A DNA stretch of 24,151 bases, taken from the NCBI GenBank assembly GCA_002473165.1, contig DKSD01000018.1, positions 1-24,151 of the forward strand, in the 5' to 3' direction. The DNA is from Succinatimonas sp. UBA7265. Its GTDB lineage: Bacteria; Pseudomonadota; Gammaproteobacteria; Enterobacterales; Succinivibrionaceae. Each line of letters begins with the position of its first letter. Position 1 is the stretch's first letter. The notes beneath the pieces are model-generated. The model saw only the letters and a list, made by a program, of their open reading frames with translations. It did not search any database and was not told where the DNA came from. The position numbers were made by a program, and so were the translations under genes. Of the stretch, positions 14,238-23,513 are shown piece after piece.

Positions 14238-15692
14238 ATGAAAAATAAAAATCAAATCATCGGGCGCAGCCGCGAACAGCGTGTGCTGTCTGAATGCTGC
14301 AAATCTGATAAAGCCGAACTGGTCGCTGTTTACGGACGGCGCCGCGTGGGTAAGACTTATCTTGTCAGAAATTTCTTTCACGATCAGTTCGATTTTTATT
14401 TCACCGGAACGTTTAAGACTGCAAGGAACATCCAGTTAAAGCTTTTTGCCTCGGAACTTACGCGCTATTCAGGAAAATCGGCTCAAACGCCTGCCGACTG
14501 GTTCGAAGCTTTCTCAATGCTGTGGGATTACCTTGCAACGCTTAAGAAAAAACGGATCGTGGTCTTTCTTGATGAACTGCCGTGGATGGACAGCCCGAAA
14601 TCAAATTTCCTCCAGGCCTTTAGCTATTTTTGGAACAGCCGGGCCAGCGCCATGCCGCAGCTTAAAATTTTTGTTTGCGGATCTGCAACTTCATGGATGC
14701 TTTCAAAACTGATTGGCGATCGCGGAGGCTTGCACGGCAGGGTGACGCGTCAGATTTATCTGCGGCAGTTTAACCTCGCGGAAACAGCAGCTTTCCTAAA
14801 ACACAAGGGCATCGTCTGGAATCGCTGTCAGATTGCTCAGACTTACATGATACTGGGAGGCATTCCTTATTATTTGGACATGCTGGACCCGGCACAGCCT
14901 TTTGACAGGAACCTCGACAGTCTGTTTTATGCTGAAGACGCACAGCTGCGCACGGAATACGATCCCGTTTTCCGATCGATGTTTGGAAATTCTGAACTCG
15001 GCAACAGCGTTGTAAAAGCGCTGGCCCAAAAAAATATCGGCATGACGCAGGCAGAGCTCGCGGAAGCGGTTCACACGAATCAGAGCGGTAAGCTAACCAA
15101 AGTTCTCAATAATCTCTGCGCCTGCGATTTTCTGCGCACGTATAAAGCGTTTGGAAAGAAAAACCGCGAACGCATGTACCAGCTTTATGATTTTTACTCG
15201 CTCTTTTACCTAAAGTTTGTTGCGAACTCTTCAGGCCAGGATCAGCATTTTTGGAGCAACATGCGCGACAATCCCTCCCGGCGCGCATGGGAAGGGTATG
15301 CGTTTGAGCAGCTCTGCCTGCACCACATTGACCAAATCAGAGCCAGCCTGGGAATTGGCGGGGTGCTGTGCGAGGTGTGTTCCTGGCAGAGCCGTCCGTA
15401 TACCGATCAAGCCGGAACCAGGCATAAAGGCGCGCAGATCGATCTGCTGATCGATCGCCGTGATGATGTTATTGATATGTGTGAAATGAAATTTTCCAGC
15501 CACAGTTACGCGATCACCTCAGATTACGATGAAAAGCTGAGGGAGCGAGCTGAGGAATTTCGCGCGGTGACGGGGACGAAAAAGGCCCTGCACATCGTCA
15601 TCGTGGCCGCGAACGGAGTCAGTGAGAACAAATACTTAGGCAATGTGCAGAATGTGTTGACTCTCGATGATCTGTTCAGAAAGCAGCTTTGA
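14238..15692 (+). CDS. COG1672-type ATPase with C-terminal DUF234/nuclease-like domain (484 aa)
   Basis: Archaeal-ATPase-family NTPase. Walker A GRRRVGKT (33-40) follows the typical opening IIGRSREQRVLSE and AVYGRRR. Walker B is VVFLDELPW (D112, E113). GSATSWM and GGIPYYLDML are further family motifs. A winged-helix part (MTQAELAEAVHTNQSGKLTKVL) is followed by a DUF234-like C-terminus with a PD-(D/E)xK pattern, D402 then E416-M-K418 (GAQIDLLID ... CEMKF). The start at ATG 14238 fits the family N-terminus, although no good Shine-Dalgarno is seen; an upstream TTG at 14196 is less likely. Such genes are scattered in gut and archaeal genomes and are often horizontally acquired; their role is not settled. 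It stands alone and converges on the phosphatase gene. Confidence 0.85.
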   Translation: MKNKNQIIGRSREQRVLSECCKSDKAELVAVYGRRRVGKTYLVRNFFHDQFDFYFTGTFKTARNIQLKLFASELTRYSGKSAQTPADWFEAFSMLWDYLATLKKKRIVVFLDELPWMDSPKSNFLQAFSYFWNSRASAMPQLKIFVCGSATSWMLSKLIGDRGGLHGRVTRQIYLRQFNLAETAAFLKHKGIVWNRCQIAQTYMILGGIPYYLDMLDPAQPFDRNLDSLFYAEDAQLRTEYDPVFRSMFGNSELGNSVVKALAQKNIGMTQAELAEAVHTNQSGKLTKVLNNLCACDFLRTYKAFGKKNRERMYQLYDFYSLFYLKFVANSSGQDQHFWSNMRDNPSRRAWEGYAFEQLCLHHIDQIRASLGIGGVLCEVCSWQSRPYTDQAGTRHKGAQIDLLIDRRDDVIDMCEMKFSSHSYAITSDYDEKLRERAEEFRAVTGTKKALHIVIVAANGVSENKYLGNVQNVLTLDDLFRKQL

Positions 15693-15722
15693 GCTGCAGC
15701 AGTTGCGAAAACGCGCGCCACC

Positions 15723-15740
15723 CGACTGAGTCTTCAGTCG
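15723..15740. terminator. Small hairpin between convergent genes
   Basis: CGACTGA-gtct-TCAGTCG is a perfect 7-bp stem with a 4-nt loop. It lies 31 bp past the stop of the ATPase gene and overlaps the stop of the minus-strand phosphatase gene. It could serve both directions but lacks a U-tract. Confidence 0.3.
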
Positions 15741-16569
15741 CTTGCCGCATCGCTGAGGGGGATCGGGATCTCTTTTAAAGGGTGCGGGCCGGTGATTTGC
15801 CTGGTCAGATTGTGATACTGAATAAAACGGCGGTTTATCACGTCGACGCAGCTTAGACACCCGTTGAGCACATCGTAGCAGCATGTGTCCGTCATGATGA
15901 TGCTGTCTCTCACAAGACACGGCTCAAAAGGGCGCCCCGCCGCCTGCGCCTGCGGATTAAAACAGATCGGATGATGTCCGATGACGACGATTACGGGGTC
16001 GGCGCCGTCCTGCCTTGGTAGCCATGCAGAAAATCATGGCGCACAAAGAGCAGTTCCTCAGCAGGCGCTCCCCGGGCGGCGGATAGTGGATCGACTCCCG
16101 CGTGGACGAGCAGAAAATCTCCCTTCTCATGTCGCAGCATCAGGGCCTCAGGCCTGCGGCGCATGAATTGAACAACTCTGGCGATGAAACCGGGGTCTGA
16201 CTTTTCCCGTGCTCTCAGGCAGCGTTCGGTGTATTCACCGCCCACGAGCGGTGTGTGCCACAGCCATGCGATCTCTTTGGCGGCATCAGCCGATCCCATG
16301 CAGTCGAAGAACATTTGGTCATGGTTGCCCCTGAGCATCACAAGATTACGGCGATTCTCAAGCTTCATCAGAGCTTCCAAGGTTTCGACAGGCTGGGCGC
16401 CGCGATCGGTGTAGTCGCCCATGAGAACGAGCAGATCTTCATCTTCGGAGAAATTCGCGGCCTCAAGCAGCGCGGTGAACTGCGCGAAGCCTGAGTGGAG
16501 GTCACCGATTGCCAGCACGCGGCGGTAAGAGCCTGACTCAAACATAATGAGTGTTTTATCGTTTTCCAT
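15734..16569 (-). pseudogene. PPP-family metallophosphatase, frameshifted
   Basis: Bacterial serine/threonine protein phosphatase type (lambda-phosphatase/PrpA-like), a two-metal hydrolase. The first frame (16569 to 15991) has the metal-binding motifs GDLHSG, GDYTDRG and GNHDQ plus LLVHAG, and ends prematurely after GYQGRTAPTP. Shifting frame near 16000-16010 restores a continuous sequence to a TGA at 15734-15736. That part includes the missing family motif as ADPVIVVIGHHPICF, then DSIIMTDTCCYDVLNGCLSC. The intact protein would be about 278 aa, normal for the family. A single-base indel in the GGCGCCGACCCCG tract explains this, as a real mutation or a sequencing error. Without the second part the last metal ligand (GHxP) is lost. 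It does not appear to be in an operon with the helicase genes, which end about 200 bp upstream. Confidence 0.75.
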
Positions 16570-16719
16570 GCTGAATCCAGCGAAATCCTGAACAATCTGA
16601 CAGCAGCCTTCTTTGATCTAAGAGCTTAACGCGCAGAGGAAGGCAGTGAAGTACTGCTTAAAATTTCCGCACGCAGGAGAGCGGCTCCACCGGCGCAAAG
16701 AGGGCTGCAAACTGACTAA

Positions 16720-16737
16720 GGCAGACGGCTGTCTGCC
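16720..16737 (-). terminator. Hairpin after the helicase-partner gene
   Basis: GGCAGAC-ggct-GTCTGCC is a perfect 7-bp stem with a 4-nt loop, 32 bp past the stop of the 777-aa gene on the minus strand. Only TTAGTCAGTTT follows, so it is a weak terminator candidate. Confidence 0.35.
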
Positions 16738-16768
16738 GCCTGCCTTTGCGCTATTCAGGTACGTCTGG

Positions 16769-19102
16769 TTATTCAGCGCCTTGTTCCTCTTTTGGGCTTT
16801 CCGTCCCTCTGCGCTCAAAATCACACATCGCTTTGTACTCCCGTAAATATTTGAACGGGAACGGCAGCACCGTGATCATGTTTGAAGTGCGCACGAAATC
16901 TACGTCAAGCAGCGGCAGCAGTTCCTCGGACTGATCCTCGCCTTCGGCGATGATGTCGCGGAAGATGTTGCTTCTTGCAACATCAGTCTGCAAGCCGGAA
17001 CTGCGCATGCCGGCGACGTAAGTCGTCACGGTCTTGGCGATACCGTCTTCTTTAAGCCGGTGGCTTTGCAGTTCAGGCTTGACGCGTTTGAACACATGCA
17101 GATCGGTAAGAGCGTCAAGGCCGTAGTCGAACAGCGTGTCGCCGTGCGCCTTGAAAAATCCTTTGAACAGGTATTCAGCGCGGCCTTCTTCCATAAGCCA
17201 AAGCGAGAAGGCTTTAACCCAGCTTTTGCCCAGGAACAGCGGCGGAAGCTTTGCACCACTGAGATCTTGGCGTTTGAGTGTGAGCTTCCCCAGAAGAAAC
17301 TGTTCGGGCAGATCTGCTTCGATCTCGTCCATGACCTTGAGCATCTCAGCCCCCGCTTTGATCCGCCCCACCTTCTGAAAATCCCGCATGTTTTTAAGCA
17401 ATTCGCCTTTGTCAATGGTCATATTGGGATCGCTTCTTTTGAAAAAATCCCCGAATTCCTCAAAGTTAACAAGCGGCCAGAGGCCGGTATGCACGATCCG
17501 GTGCAAGTTGTCAGGATCGCTAAAACAGATCCCTTCGAGCTGTTCGCCTGCGGCCAGATAGCCGTTTCCGGTCTTTTGGGAAAAGTACTCGCGGATCTTC
17601 ACGCGCAGCGGATCTAAATATTCTTTGTCAAGCTTAGTGTCATCAAAGGTCTTACAGGTGAATTCGCCTGAGGGCTTAAGCGTCAGCGCAAAATAGCGGA
17701 GAATTTTCGGGCCGCGTTTCCGGCCTTTGCCTTTATTTAGATTTTCGGCGATCACAAAAGTCCAGGGCTTGGTAAGCGAGGAGAGTGGCGCGGGCAGGGT
17801 GATGCGGTGCGAGAGCAGGTCGGCTTTGATCCTGAGCTCTTTTAAAAGAGTCGCAGTAACGGTCTTTCCTGTTTTACCAGTCAGATCAATGTCAGTGGTA
17901 AAGCCTTGCAGGTAACGGTTTTGCCGGTGCAAGTCGGCGTAGGGATCATTCTTCTTTTCGTGCACATACCACTTTTGGGGACGATAGACGACAATTGCGG
18001 GGGCGCACTTGGGGAGTTCTGCGGTTTGCGTGTCGGCGTAAGCCACGCCGTATTCATCGAGGACTGCCTTGAGCGCGCCAAGGCTTTCTTTGCCTTCGTC
18101 ACCGGCGAGGTTCACAAGGCTCAGTGGCACGCCTTTGAGATCAGCGCTTAACGCTTTAAGCCATTCTTCAGTCGTTCTGGCTTTCTTTGGACGCAGGCTG
18201 TCCCCGGCGTCGATTTCCTTGAGCGTGACCGTAAGGTATTTGCCGAGGCGGCGTTTGAGCTCCTTGAAGAAGATGTTGATCTGCCCGATGCGGCTGACGT
18301 TAAAGCTGTCGCCGCTGCCAAATGACAGATAGGTTACAGTGTGATGCTTTTTCTTAAAGGCGTGTTCCCAGAATCTGCGCCATTCTTCAGGATCCCCAGG
18401 CAGGGCGCGCCGCAGCTCGCAGGTTTTGGGATCGCGCACATAGAACGTGATGTTCTTCCCCCGCTTTTGGCAATCTTCGGCCTCTTTCTGATCCTCTTTT
18501 GGGTCAAAGGCCCTGAAAGTCTTTACGTCAACTTGCAGCAGCATGCCTGCGCTGATGCTAAAAACGAGGTAAACCCTGCAGTCATACTGCTTTTTTTCTG
18601 GGTCATCAGAGAGCCTGGTGTTCGTGGGGTCCGGCACCATGAGCTGGGCGTCGATGTTGTGGCAGCGGAACTCGCCTTCGAAATTGGCAAGCGAGTTCAT
18701 CAGTAACTGGACGATGGCGCGATCTCCGTAGCCCAGCAACTCTAAGCGCTGTGTTCCTTGGAGTGAGGCGTTTCGCGAGGCCCCCAGCGGCTTGACTTTA
18801 AAACCCTCGTATTTGGCTTCGACGAGCTTGTTTAGAGCTTCCGCGTTGTGCTCCCCCTTTTTGTAGAGCAGAAAGCAGGTCGCGACGTTGCCGCTGTAAG
18901 AGCATGAGAGGGCCTTAGTTTTAATGAGCATTTCATCGCGGATGATCTTCGCGATCCCCATCATTTGATATTTCCGGGTCTTGGCCTCCGGAGTGTCTTC
19001 TCTGAGATCCCCCTTTGCAGGTTCGACCGTGAAGATGTCAAAGTCTTCAAAGAGCGCGTTGTAGTTTATGGTGGTGATAAGTTCGTTAGTCCTGATCTGC
19101 AT
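16769..19102 (-). CDS. Large unknown partner of the helicase-nuclease (777 aa)
   Basis: No family recognised with confidence. Composition is that of a soluble mixed alpha/beta protein with many lysines. Strand-like segments include RVYLVFSISAGMLLQVDV, APAIVVYRPQKWYVH, TFVIAENLNKGKG and RYFALTLKPSGEF. A conserved-looking stretch reads HTGLWPLVNFEEFGDFFKR. The operon partner, a helicase fused to a nuclease, suggests a nucleic-acid-guided or nucleic-acid-sensing role. A PIWI-RE-like protein is one hypothesis, since those are known to be linked to helicases, but I could not place its defining residues. The ATG at 19102 with GAGGAAC upstream is preferred to the TTG at 19108. It overlaps the helicase gene end by 17 bp, so translation is probably coupled. 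Confidence 0.7.
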   Translation of the reverse strand: MQIRTNELITTINYNALFEDFDIFTVEPAKGDLREDTPEAKTRKYQMMGIAKIIRDEMLIKTKALSCSYSGNVATCFLLYKKGEHNAEALNKLVEAKYEGFKVKPLGASRNASLQGTQRLELLGYGDRAIVQLLMNSLANFEGEFRCHNIDAQLMVPDPTNTRLSDDPEKKQYDCRVYLVFSISAGMLLQVDVKTFRAFDPKEDQKEAEDCQKRGKNITFYVRDPKTCELRRALPGDPEEWRRFWEHAFKKKHHTVTYLSFGSGDSFNVSRIGQINIFFKELKRRLGKYLTVTLKEIDAGDSLRPKKARTTEEWLKALSADLKGVPLSLVNLAGDEGKESLGALKAVLDEYGVAYADTQTAELPKCAPAIVVYRPQKWYVHEKKNDPYADLHRQNRYLQGFTTDIDLTGKTGKTVTATLLKELRIKADLLSHRITLPAPLSSLTKPWTFVIAENLNKGKGRKRGPKILRYFALTLKPSGEFTCKTFDDTKLDKEYLDPLRVKIREYFSQKTGNGYLAAGEQLEGICFSDPDNLHRIVHTGLWPLVNFEEFGDFFKRSDPNMTIDKGELLKNMRDFQKVGRIKAGAEMLKVMDEIEADLPEQFLLGKLTLKRQDLSGAKLPPLFLGKSWVKAFSLWLMEEGRAEYLFKGFFKAHGDTLFDYGLDALTDLHVFKRVKPELQSHRLKEDGIAKTVTTYVAGMRSSGLQTDVARSNIFRDIIAEGEDQSEELLPLLDVDFVRTSNMITVLPFPFKYLREYKAMCDFERRGTESPKEEQGAE

Positions 19103-22100
19103 ACGCAAGTTCCTCTCGTAAAAATTTCACGTTGTCCTCGATGAGCGATCCCTGCTCATCGATCAGCCCCGGGATCGTGATGATCTTTCTGTCCGCGCTG
19201 AGGTTGCACACGGCGTTACTGGCGCTGTCGAGCACCACGTTGATGATGAAGGCCCGGCCTCCGGTTATCCCAAGCTTCTCCTGGATCTTCAGCTTGTTGC
19301 TGGCGTCATCGGCCCTGGTCCTGGAGCTCCAGTCCTTAAAGTCGACAAAGATCTTTGGCCTTCCTTTAACCGTGAAATCAAAGAGCTCAAAGATCTGGCC
19401 GTCGCTGATCGGTTCAAGATCGATCCCCAGGGATTTGAGGATAAAACGCCCGGCAGCCTCGCCCAGCGCGCCTTTGTAGATGTTGTTGAAAAAGGCAGGG
19501 GTCATGAGGAAGCGTCCTGTGCCAAAGGATTGGGCATATCCCTCTTTTTTGAAGAATTCCGCCATGCCCGGATAGCGCAGGAGCGCCTCAAGCCTTGCCG
19601 ATTTCGCGTTAACCTGGCCGCTCGATTGATAAGGTTCTGGCTGTTCATCTACATCCTTCTTGGCGGTTTCCTCGGTCCAGAACAGAGCTTTAGAGGTGGC
19701 AAAGCTGACGTGCACGTAATCGAAGTTGTTAGGCGTCAGATAAAAGTACTCAGCATGCCCGCCGCCATCGAAATAGGCGTGTTTGAGCAGGCTGCTGAGC
19801 AAGGTGTTGTCCTCAGGCAGCGCCTCGCAGGTCGGATGACGTAAAGCAAACTCGCGCAGCCCTTCCCAAAGATCCATGAGTGTCCGGTCCCAGCCGTTTT
19901 CAGAAAAGCCGATCCTCAGGATTTGGGCGATATTCCTGGCGGTCATCGTGGAGTTCTGCTCCGCTGCGTTGCGCAGCATCAGTTCCTGCTCGCCTGGATT
20001 TCGGTGGTACAAGGGCCTGACAAGATCGGCGATCTTCTGCTGCTCCGGGGTCAGAAAATGGCTCTCCATCTCGTCTGGATCTAGATCCGCCGCGGTCTCT
20101 TGCGAGAGCAGGAGCGTGATCGTTTTGTTTTTGTAGAAGACGCGGGAGATGCGCCCGATCGCCTGGATCACTGTGGCGGCTTTGCGGCGGCGGAGCATCA
20201 CATTGTGCGCGTCGGAATCGTTATAAAAGATGGGACCGCCGCACAGCACGTCGCGTATGTACTTTTTGGCGTTCGCAAAAGGCATGACATTGTGCTCGAC
20301 CTGGTTTTCGAGATCGTAGATGCATTTGACCGCCGCTTGCTTTTGCTCCTCAGCGCTTTCACTCTCGTCGTTCGGCCGATCGTAGATGTTCGTGATGTTT
20401 CCAAGATACAGCCCGTCAAAGTCACAGCTTTTGAGCCTGCCATCCTCTTGGTTTTTAAACGGCGCGACGCAGACGCACTCGCGCTCCAGGACCTCCTTTG
20501 GCAGCTTAAAATGGATGTTTACGCCCAATGCCGTGGAGTTGTAGGCCGAGAACACCAGCACGTTTTTGCCTTCAACAAGTTCTTTTTTGAAGCTTTTCTC
20601 GTCATCAGCGAAATTCTCCGCTTTCAAAACATGCATTGACGGCGCGCCGCGGGGAATGTCCGGGTAAGCCTTATCGCAAAGCTGCTTGAACCCCTCTGCG
20701 ATCTCAAAGAGGAAACCCGGCGCGGGCTTGTTACCGCTTTTGAGCAGCGGCGCGGTCAGAAAGAACCAGGCGCGGCCGGTTTTGCTCTCATAAAAGGCTC
20801 TGATCGCGGCAAAGAGCTCAAGGTAGCGCTTGGTGATGAAGAGCGGATCGCCGGTGATTTTGGATTCGCGGTTCTTTTTATGCTGTTCGTTGAAGCGGGT
20901 TTGATCTTCATTGATTTTTCTGCATAAGACCGCGATTTCGCTTTCCAGATCTGACCTGTCTGTAAACCAGGACCTGAGCACTTCAGCGGCCGTGCGGTTG
21001 CCGAGGATCTCGGCGCCGCTTAAAAAGTCGGATCTCATATTAATTTGAGCATACTTGCGGCGCATGCCCGAGTAGAAAGCCTCTTCGTATTCGCGGGCCT
21101 TTGCTGAGAGATCGATGTAATCTTTGCTTAGCTTTTCCTTAAGCCATGGCAGGCAGAAATTGCGCCCGCTGTCCCAAGTGGCGGTTGCAGAAACCATGAG
21201 CACCGGGCAGCTTTGCGCGATCGAATAGATCAGAGCCTCCGGGGTGATCCTGAGGCTTGTGTAATCAAAGGTGGTGCTTTCGGCATGATCGGGGGAGTTC
21301 ATAAACTGGAACACCGAAAAGCCGCAGGCGTAGAAAGACAGATCGCGGATCACGCTGAAAAGCGAGTCGCGGCGCAGCGACATCGGAATGATCTGCCTTA
21401 AGAAATCAGGTTTTATGATGTCTTTGAGCCGCAGAGTGTGGAGCACGGTATTGACGGCGTTGTCGATGCTGATGAGATCGCCTGCCAGCGGTTTTTTAAG
21501 CATGGCGCGCTCTTTGAGGTTCGCTTCGTTTTTGCAGGCGGAATATTGCTCGGCAAAGTCGTTGAGGTAGCTCACGGTCTCTGAGAAGAAGCGCCGGACC
21601 TCTTTTAGCAGATCGAGCAGCTGGATGATCTCCCGCTTGGGATCCGCTTTGATCTTTTTGTACTGCCTCGGAGTGACGGTTTTGACAGTGACGCGGTTTT
21701 TAGGCTCATCAAACTCAGCGAAGACGTGTGTGTGACCCTCGTTTGAATAGACGTTGATGCTCGAGAGGTTGTCGTTGAAGATGAAGTTGCGCTCCCCGTC
21801 GCCTTCGGCCTCGTCGGTGCGGTATTCAAACTGCAGCCGGTAATCGTCATAGATCTGGTTGGCATGGGCCAGTAGTTTGTCAAAGCGCTGGCGGTCAGCG
21901 TCAAAGTGCTCGATGGCGTTTTTCATCGCCGCGGGCAGGTTGTCGAGCACCTTGGTGTCGCGGTCTTTTATGAGAGCCTTGCGGATCTCTCTAAACAGCG
22001 TCAGCGAGTCGTTGGCGAGCTTTGATGAAGTGTCGGCGAGATGATCGAGGATGTTCATGTAGGAGACATCCTGCTCGTCGATGATCAGGATCCGGTCTTT

Positions 22101-22874
22101 TAGGACATTGGAGCCTGTGAGCATGTAACTGCCGCAGAAGATCGTGTCAAAGGGCATCAGGAACTTCTTGACCGTCATGAGCCTTGTGACATATGCGCTC
22201 TCGTCGATCCCGGAGTAGAGTCGGAACACCCAGGCGCATTCAGGCAGGGCGCGGATCTCCTGCATGGCGGCACCTGGATCGTCTTTGTGGGCTTCCCTGA
22301 TTTTGGTGAGTTTGTCCTTAAGATCTTTGGTGCCGCGGAAGTAAGCCTTGAGAGCAGAGCGGAAGGCGGGTTCATAAACCTCGCGCAGTTCGGATTCGAT
22401 GCGCTTTATGTCCTCCTTGCTTGCAAGGGGCACAGCGGGAGTCTTCCTGGAACCCTTGCCGCTAAGACGGTTGTAAAGCCTGATCTCGTTTGCAAGCTCT
22501 TTGCATTCCTTGCGGGCTTTGAAAGGGCCGGGCATCCCGTTTTTTCCCGAATGTTCGTAAAGGTCCAGGTAGTTGTCCAGCACTCCGTCAAGGTTCTTCT
22601 TAAGTACCAGGCAGTCATATTTCCTGGAACTCTCATCCTGGTCTTCATCATCGAAGATTGAAAAGAACACATCCCCCGGCATCTGATCGTGCTGCGGGGC
22701 GATGTAGATGAATTTTTTGGGTGTTTTACCCGACGCCTTGCATTCGCGGATATAGCGTTTTACCGCCTGTGCGCAGCTGTAGGTTTTGCCTAATCCTGTA
22801 GGCAGCTCGAGAACTCCCAGCCCCATTTCTCGGCTTTTGAAAAAGCCGGTCAGGACATCCGCAATATCTTGCAT
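19086..22874 (-). CDS. SF2 (DEAD/DEAH-like) helicase fused to a C-terminal PD-(D/E)xK nuclease (1262 aa)
   Basis: ATP-dependent helicase or translocase. Motif I is LPTGLGKT (24-31), motif II is the variant DEQD in LIIDEQDVS (near 265-269), motif III is SATAT (near 563), motif V is VFSAYNSTALGVNI, and motif VI is QAIGRISR (near 905). A long insertion separates motifs I and II. The last 130 residues look like a restriction-endonuclease fold: ALGEAAGRFILKSLG, then FELFDFTV, then IFVDFKDW, giving an E...D...DxK pattern near 1137-1177. The start has GGAG six bases upstream. It forms a two-gene operon with the 777-aa protein. This resembles anti-phage helicase-nuclease modules in architecture, but I do not assign it to a named system. 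Cas3 was considered; no HD domain or Cas genes are present. Confidence 0.85.
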   Translation of the reverse strand: MQDIADVLTGFFKSREMGLGVLELPTGLGKTYSCAQAVKRYIRECKASGKTPKKFIYIAPQHDQMPGDVFFSIFDDEDQDESSRKYDCLVLKKNLDGVLDNYLDLYEHSGKNGMPGPFKARKECKELANEIRLYNRLSGKGSRKTPAVPLASKEDIKRIESELREVYEPAFRSALKAYFRGTKDLKDKLTKIREAHKDDPGAAMQEIRALPECAWVFRLYSGIDESAYVTRLMTVKKFLMPFDTIFCGSYMLTGSNVLKDRILIIDEQDVSYMNILDHLADTSSKLANDSLTLFREIRKALIKDRDTKVLDNLPAAMKNAIEHFDADRQRFDKLLAHANQIYDDYRLQFEYRTDEAEGDGERNFIFNDNLSSINVYSNEGHTHVFAEFDEPKNRVTVKTVTPRQYKKIKADPKREIIQLLDLLKEVRRFFSETVSYLNDFAEQYSACKNEANLKERAMLKKPLAGDLISIDNAVNTVLHTLRLKDIIKPDFLRQIIPMSLRRDSLFSVIRDLSFYACGFSVFQFMNSPDHAESTTFDYTSLRITPEALIYSIAQSCPVLMVSATATWDSGRNFCLPWLKEKLSKDYIDLSAKAREYEEAFYSGMRRKYAQINMRSDFLSGAEILGNRTAAEVLRSWFTDRSDLESEIAVLCRKINEDQTRFNEQHKKNRESKITGDPLFITKRYLELFAAIRAFYESKTGRAWFFLTAPLLKSGNKPAPGFLFEIAEGFKQLCDKAYPDIPRGAPSMHVLKAENFADDEKSFKKELVEGKNVLVFSAYNSTALGVNIHFKLPKEVLERECVCVAPFKNQEDGRLKSCDFDGLYLGNITNIYDRPNDESESAEEQKQAAVKCIYDLENQVEHNVMPFANAKKYIRDVLCGGPIFYNDSDAHNVMLRRRKAATVIQAIGRISRVFYKNKTITLLLSQETAADLDPDEMESHFLTPEQQKIADLVRPLYHRNPGEQELMLRNAAEQNSTMTARNIAQILRIGFSENGWDRTLMDLWEGLREFALRHPTCEALPEDNTLLSSLLKHAYFDGGGHAEYFYLTPNNFDYVHVSFATSKALFWTEETAKKDVDEQPEPYQSSGQVNAKSARLEALLRYPGMAEFFKKEGYAQSFGTGRFLMTPAFFNNIYKGALGEAAGRFILKSLGIDLEPISDGQIFELFDFTVKGRPKIFVDFKDWSSRTRADDASNKLKIQEKLGITGGRAFIINVVLDSASNAVCNLSADRKIITIPGLIDEQGSLIEDNVKFLREELAYADQD

Positions 22875-23001
22875 TTTTGCTCCATGTAATTTCCATGTAA
22901 TGAAACTTAAACGTGTAGAGTTAATAACAAAAATTAGCTCACGTCATAATCAAAAAATTTGAAATCTTAAAATTGACTTTAAGTAACTTGATGTTTATTC
23001 A

Positions 23002-23030
23002 TTAATAAAACTTTGAACATAAATTTTCAA
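23002..23030 (-). promoter_or_regulatory. Candidate promoter of the helicase-nuclease operon
   Basis: On the minus strand TTGAAA (5/6 match), 17 bp, TATTAA (4/6 match), giving a leader of about 120 nt before 22874. AT-rich sequence produces such matches by chance, so support is weak. Confidence 0.3.
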
Positions 23031-23436
23031 TATAATTTTTGAATAATTCAGAATATGGAAAAGTCAGAGTAAAATTCGGCATTACAGAACTTATATTTCA
23101 ATTATTGCGAATAGTTCACGGAAAAATTTGTAATTTGATCGTGGTGCGGAAAATTCGATTTTTTTGAGTAAGCTCTTATTTATCAATATGTTACTGCACA
23201 GTGAAAAGTAATTTGAAATTAAAATATTAATTAACAATAAGTTACGCAAGTGTGATCACGGAAGGAAATGGGGGAGATCAAGGTCCAGGCTGAAGCTGTA
23301 GGGTTGTAGGCAGTTGTTGTTGCTTGTCTGTTTTCTTATTGCGGTTAAGACTGAACATGGGATCGCTTGAAAGTGTTGTGTTTTTAAATCGCGGCAATGA
23401 AATGCCATGTCTGATGCTAAATTTGAGCCAAACACA

Positions 23437-23465
23437 TTGTTAGATGTAATAATTTACTTTAGAAT
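23437..23465 (+). promoter_or_regulatory. Candidate promoter of the DUF4143-type gene
   Basis: TTGTTA (4/6), 17-bp spacer, TAGAAT (5/6). The predicted start near 23472 leaves a leader of about 42 nt before the ATG at 23514. Confidence 0.4.
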
Positions 23466-23513
23466 AAAATAGTTGTTGAAGAAGTTAAACGAATACAAGC
23501 CAAGGAAACACTC

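Larger units (their letters stand above)
22875..23513. other. AT-rich intergenic region between divergent genes
   Basis: 639 bp, strikingly AT-rich in its first 350 bp compared with the coding parts. Short frames exist (for example 13 and 28 codons near 23267 and 23357) but lack convincing ribosome binding sites. It must hold the divergent promoters of the helicase operon and the DUF4143-type gene. A motif CACGTCATAAT at 22943-22953 matches the half site and flank of the palindrome at 6650-6668. Confidence 0.6.

Noticed and set aside
16769..19102. Firm assignment of the 777-aa protein as a PIWI-RE or Argonaute-like protein
   Set aside because: Only the helicase-nuclease context and vague strand patterns support it. 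The defining residues could not be located, so it is kept as a hypothesis.
19086..22874. Cas3-type CRISPR helicase
   Set aside because: No HD nuclease domain, no Cas partner genes and no CRISPR repeats in the window. The nuclease is C-terminal and of PD-(D/E)xK type.
23267..23447. Short ORFs of 13 and 28 codons in the AT-rich gap
   Set aside because: Weak or absent ribosome binding sites and no distinctive composition.
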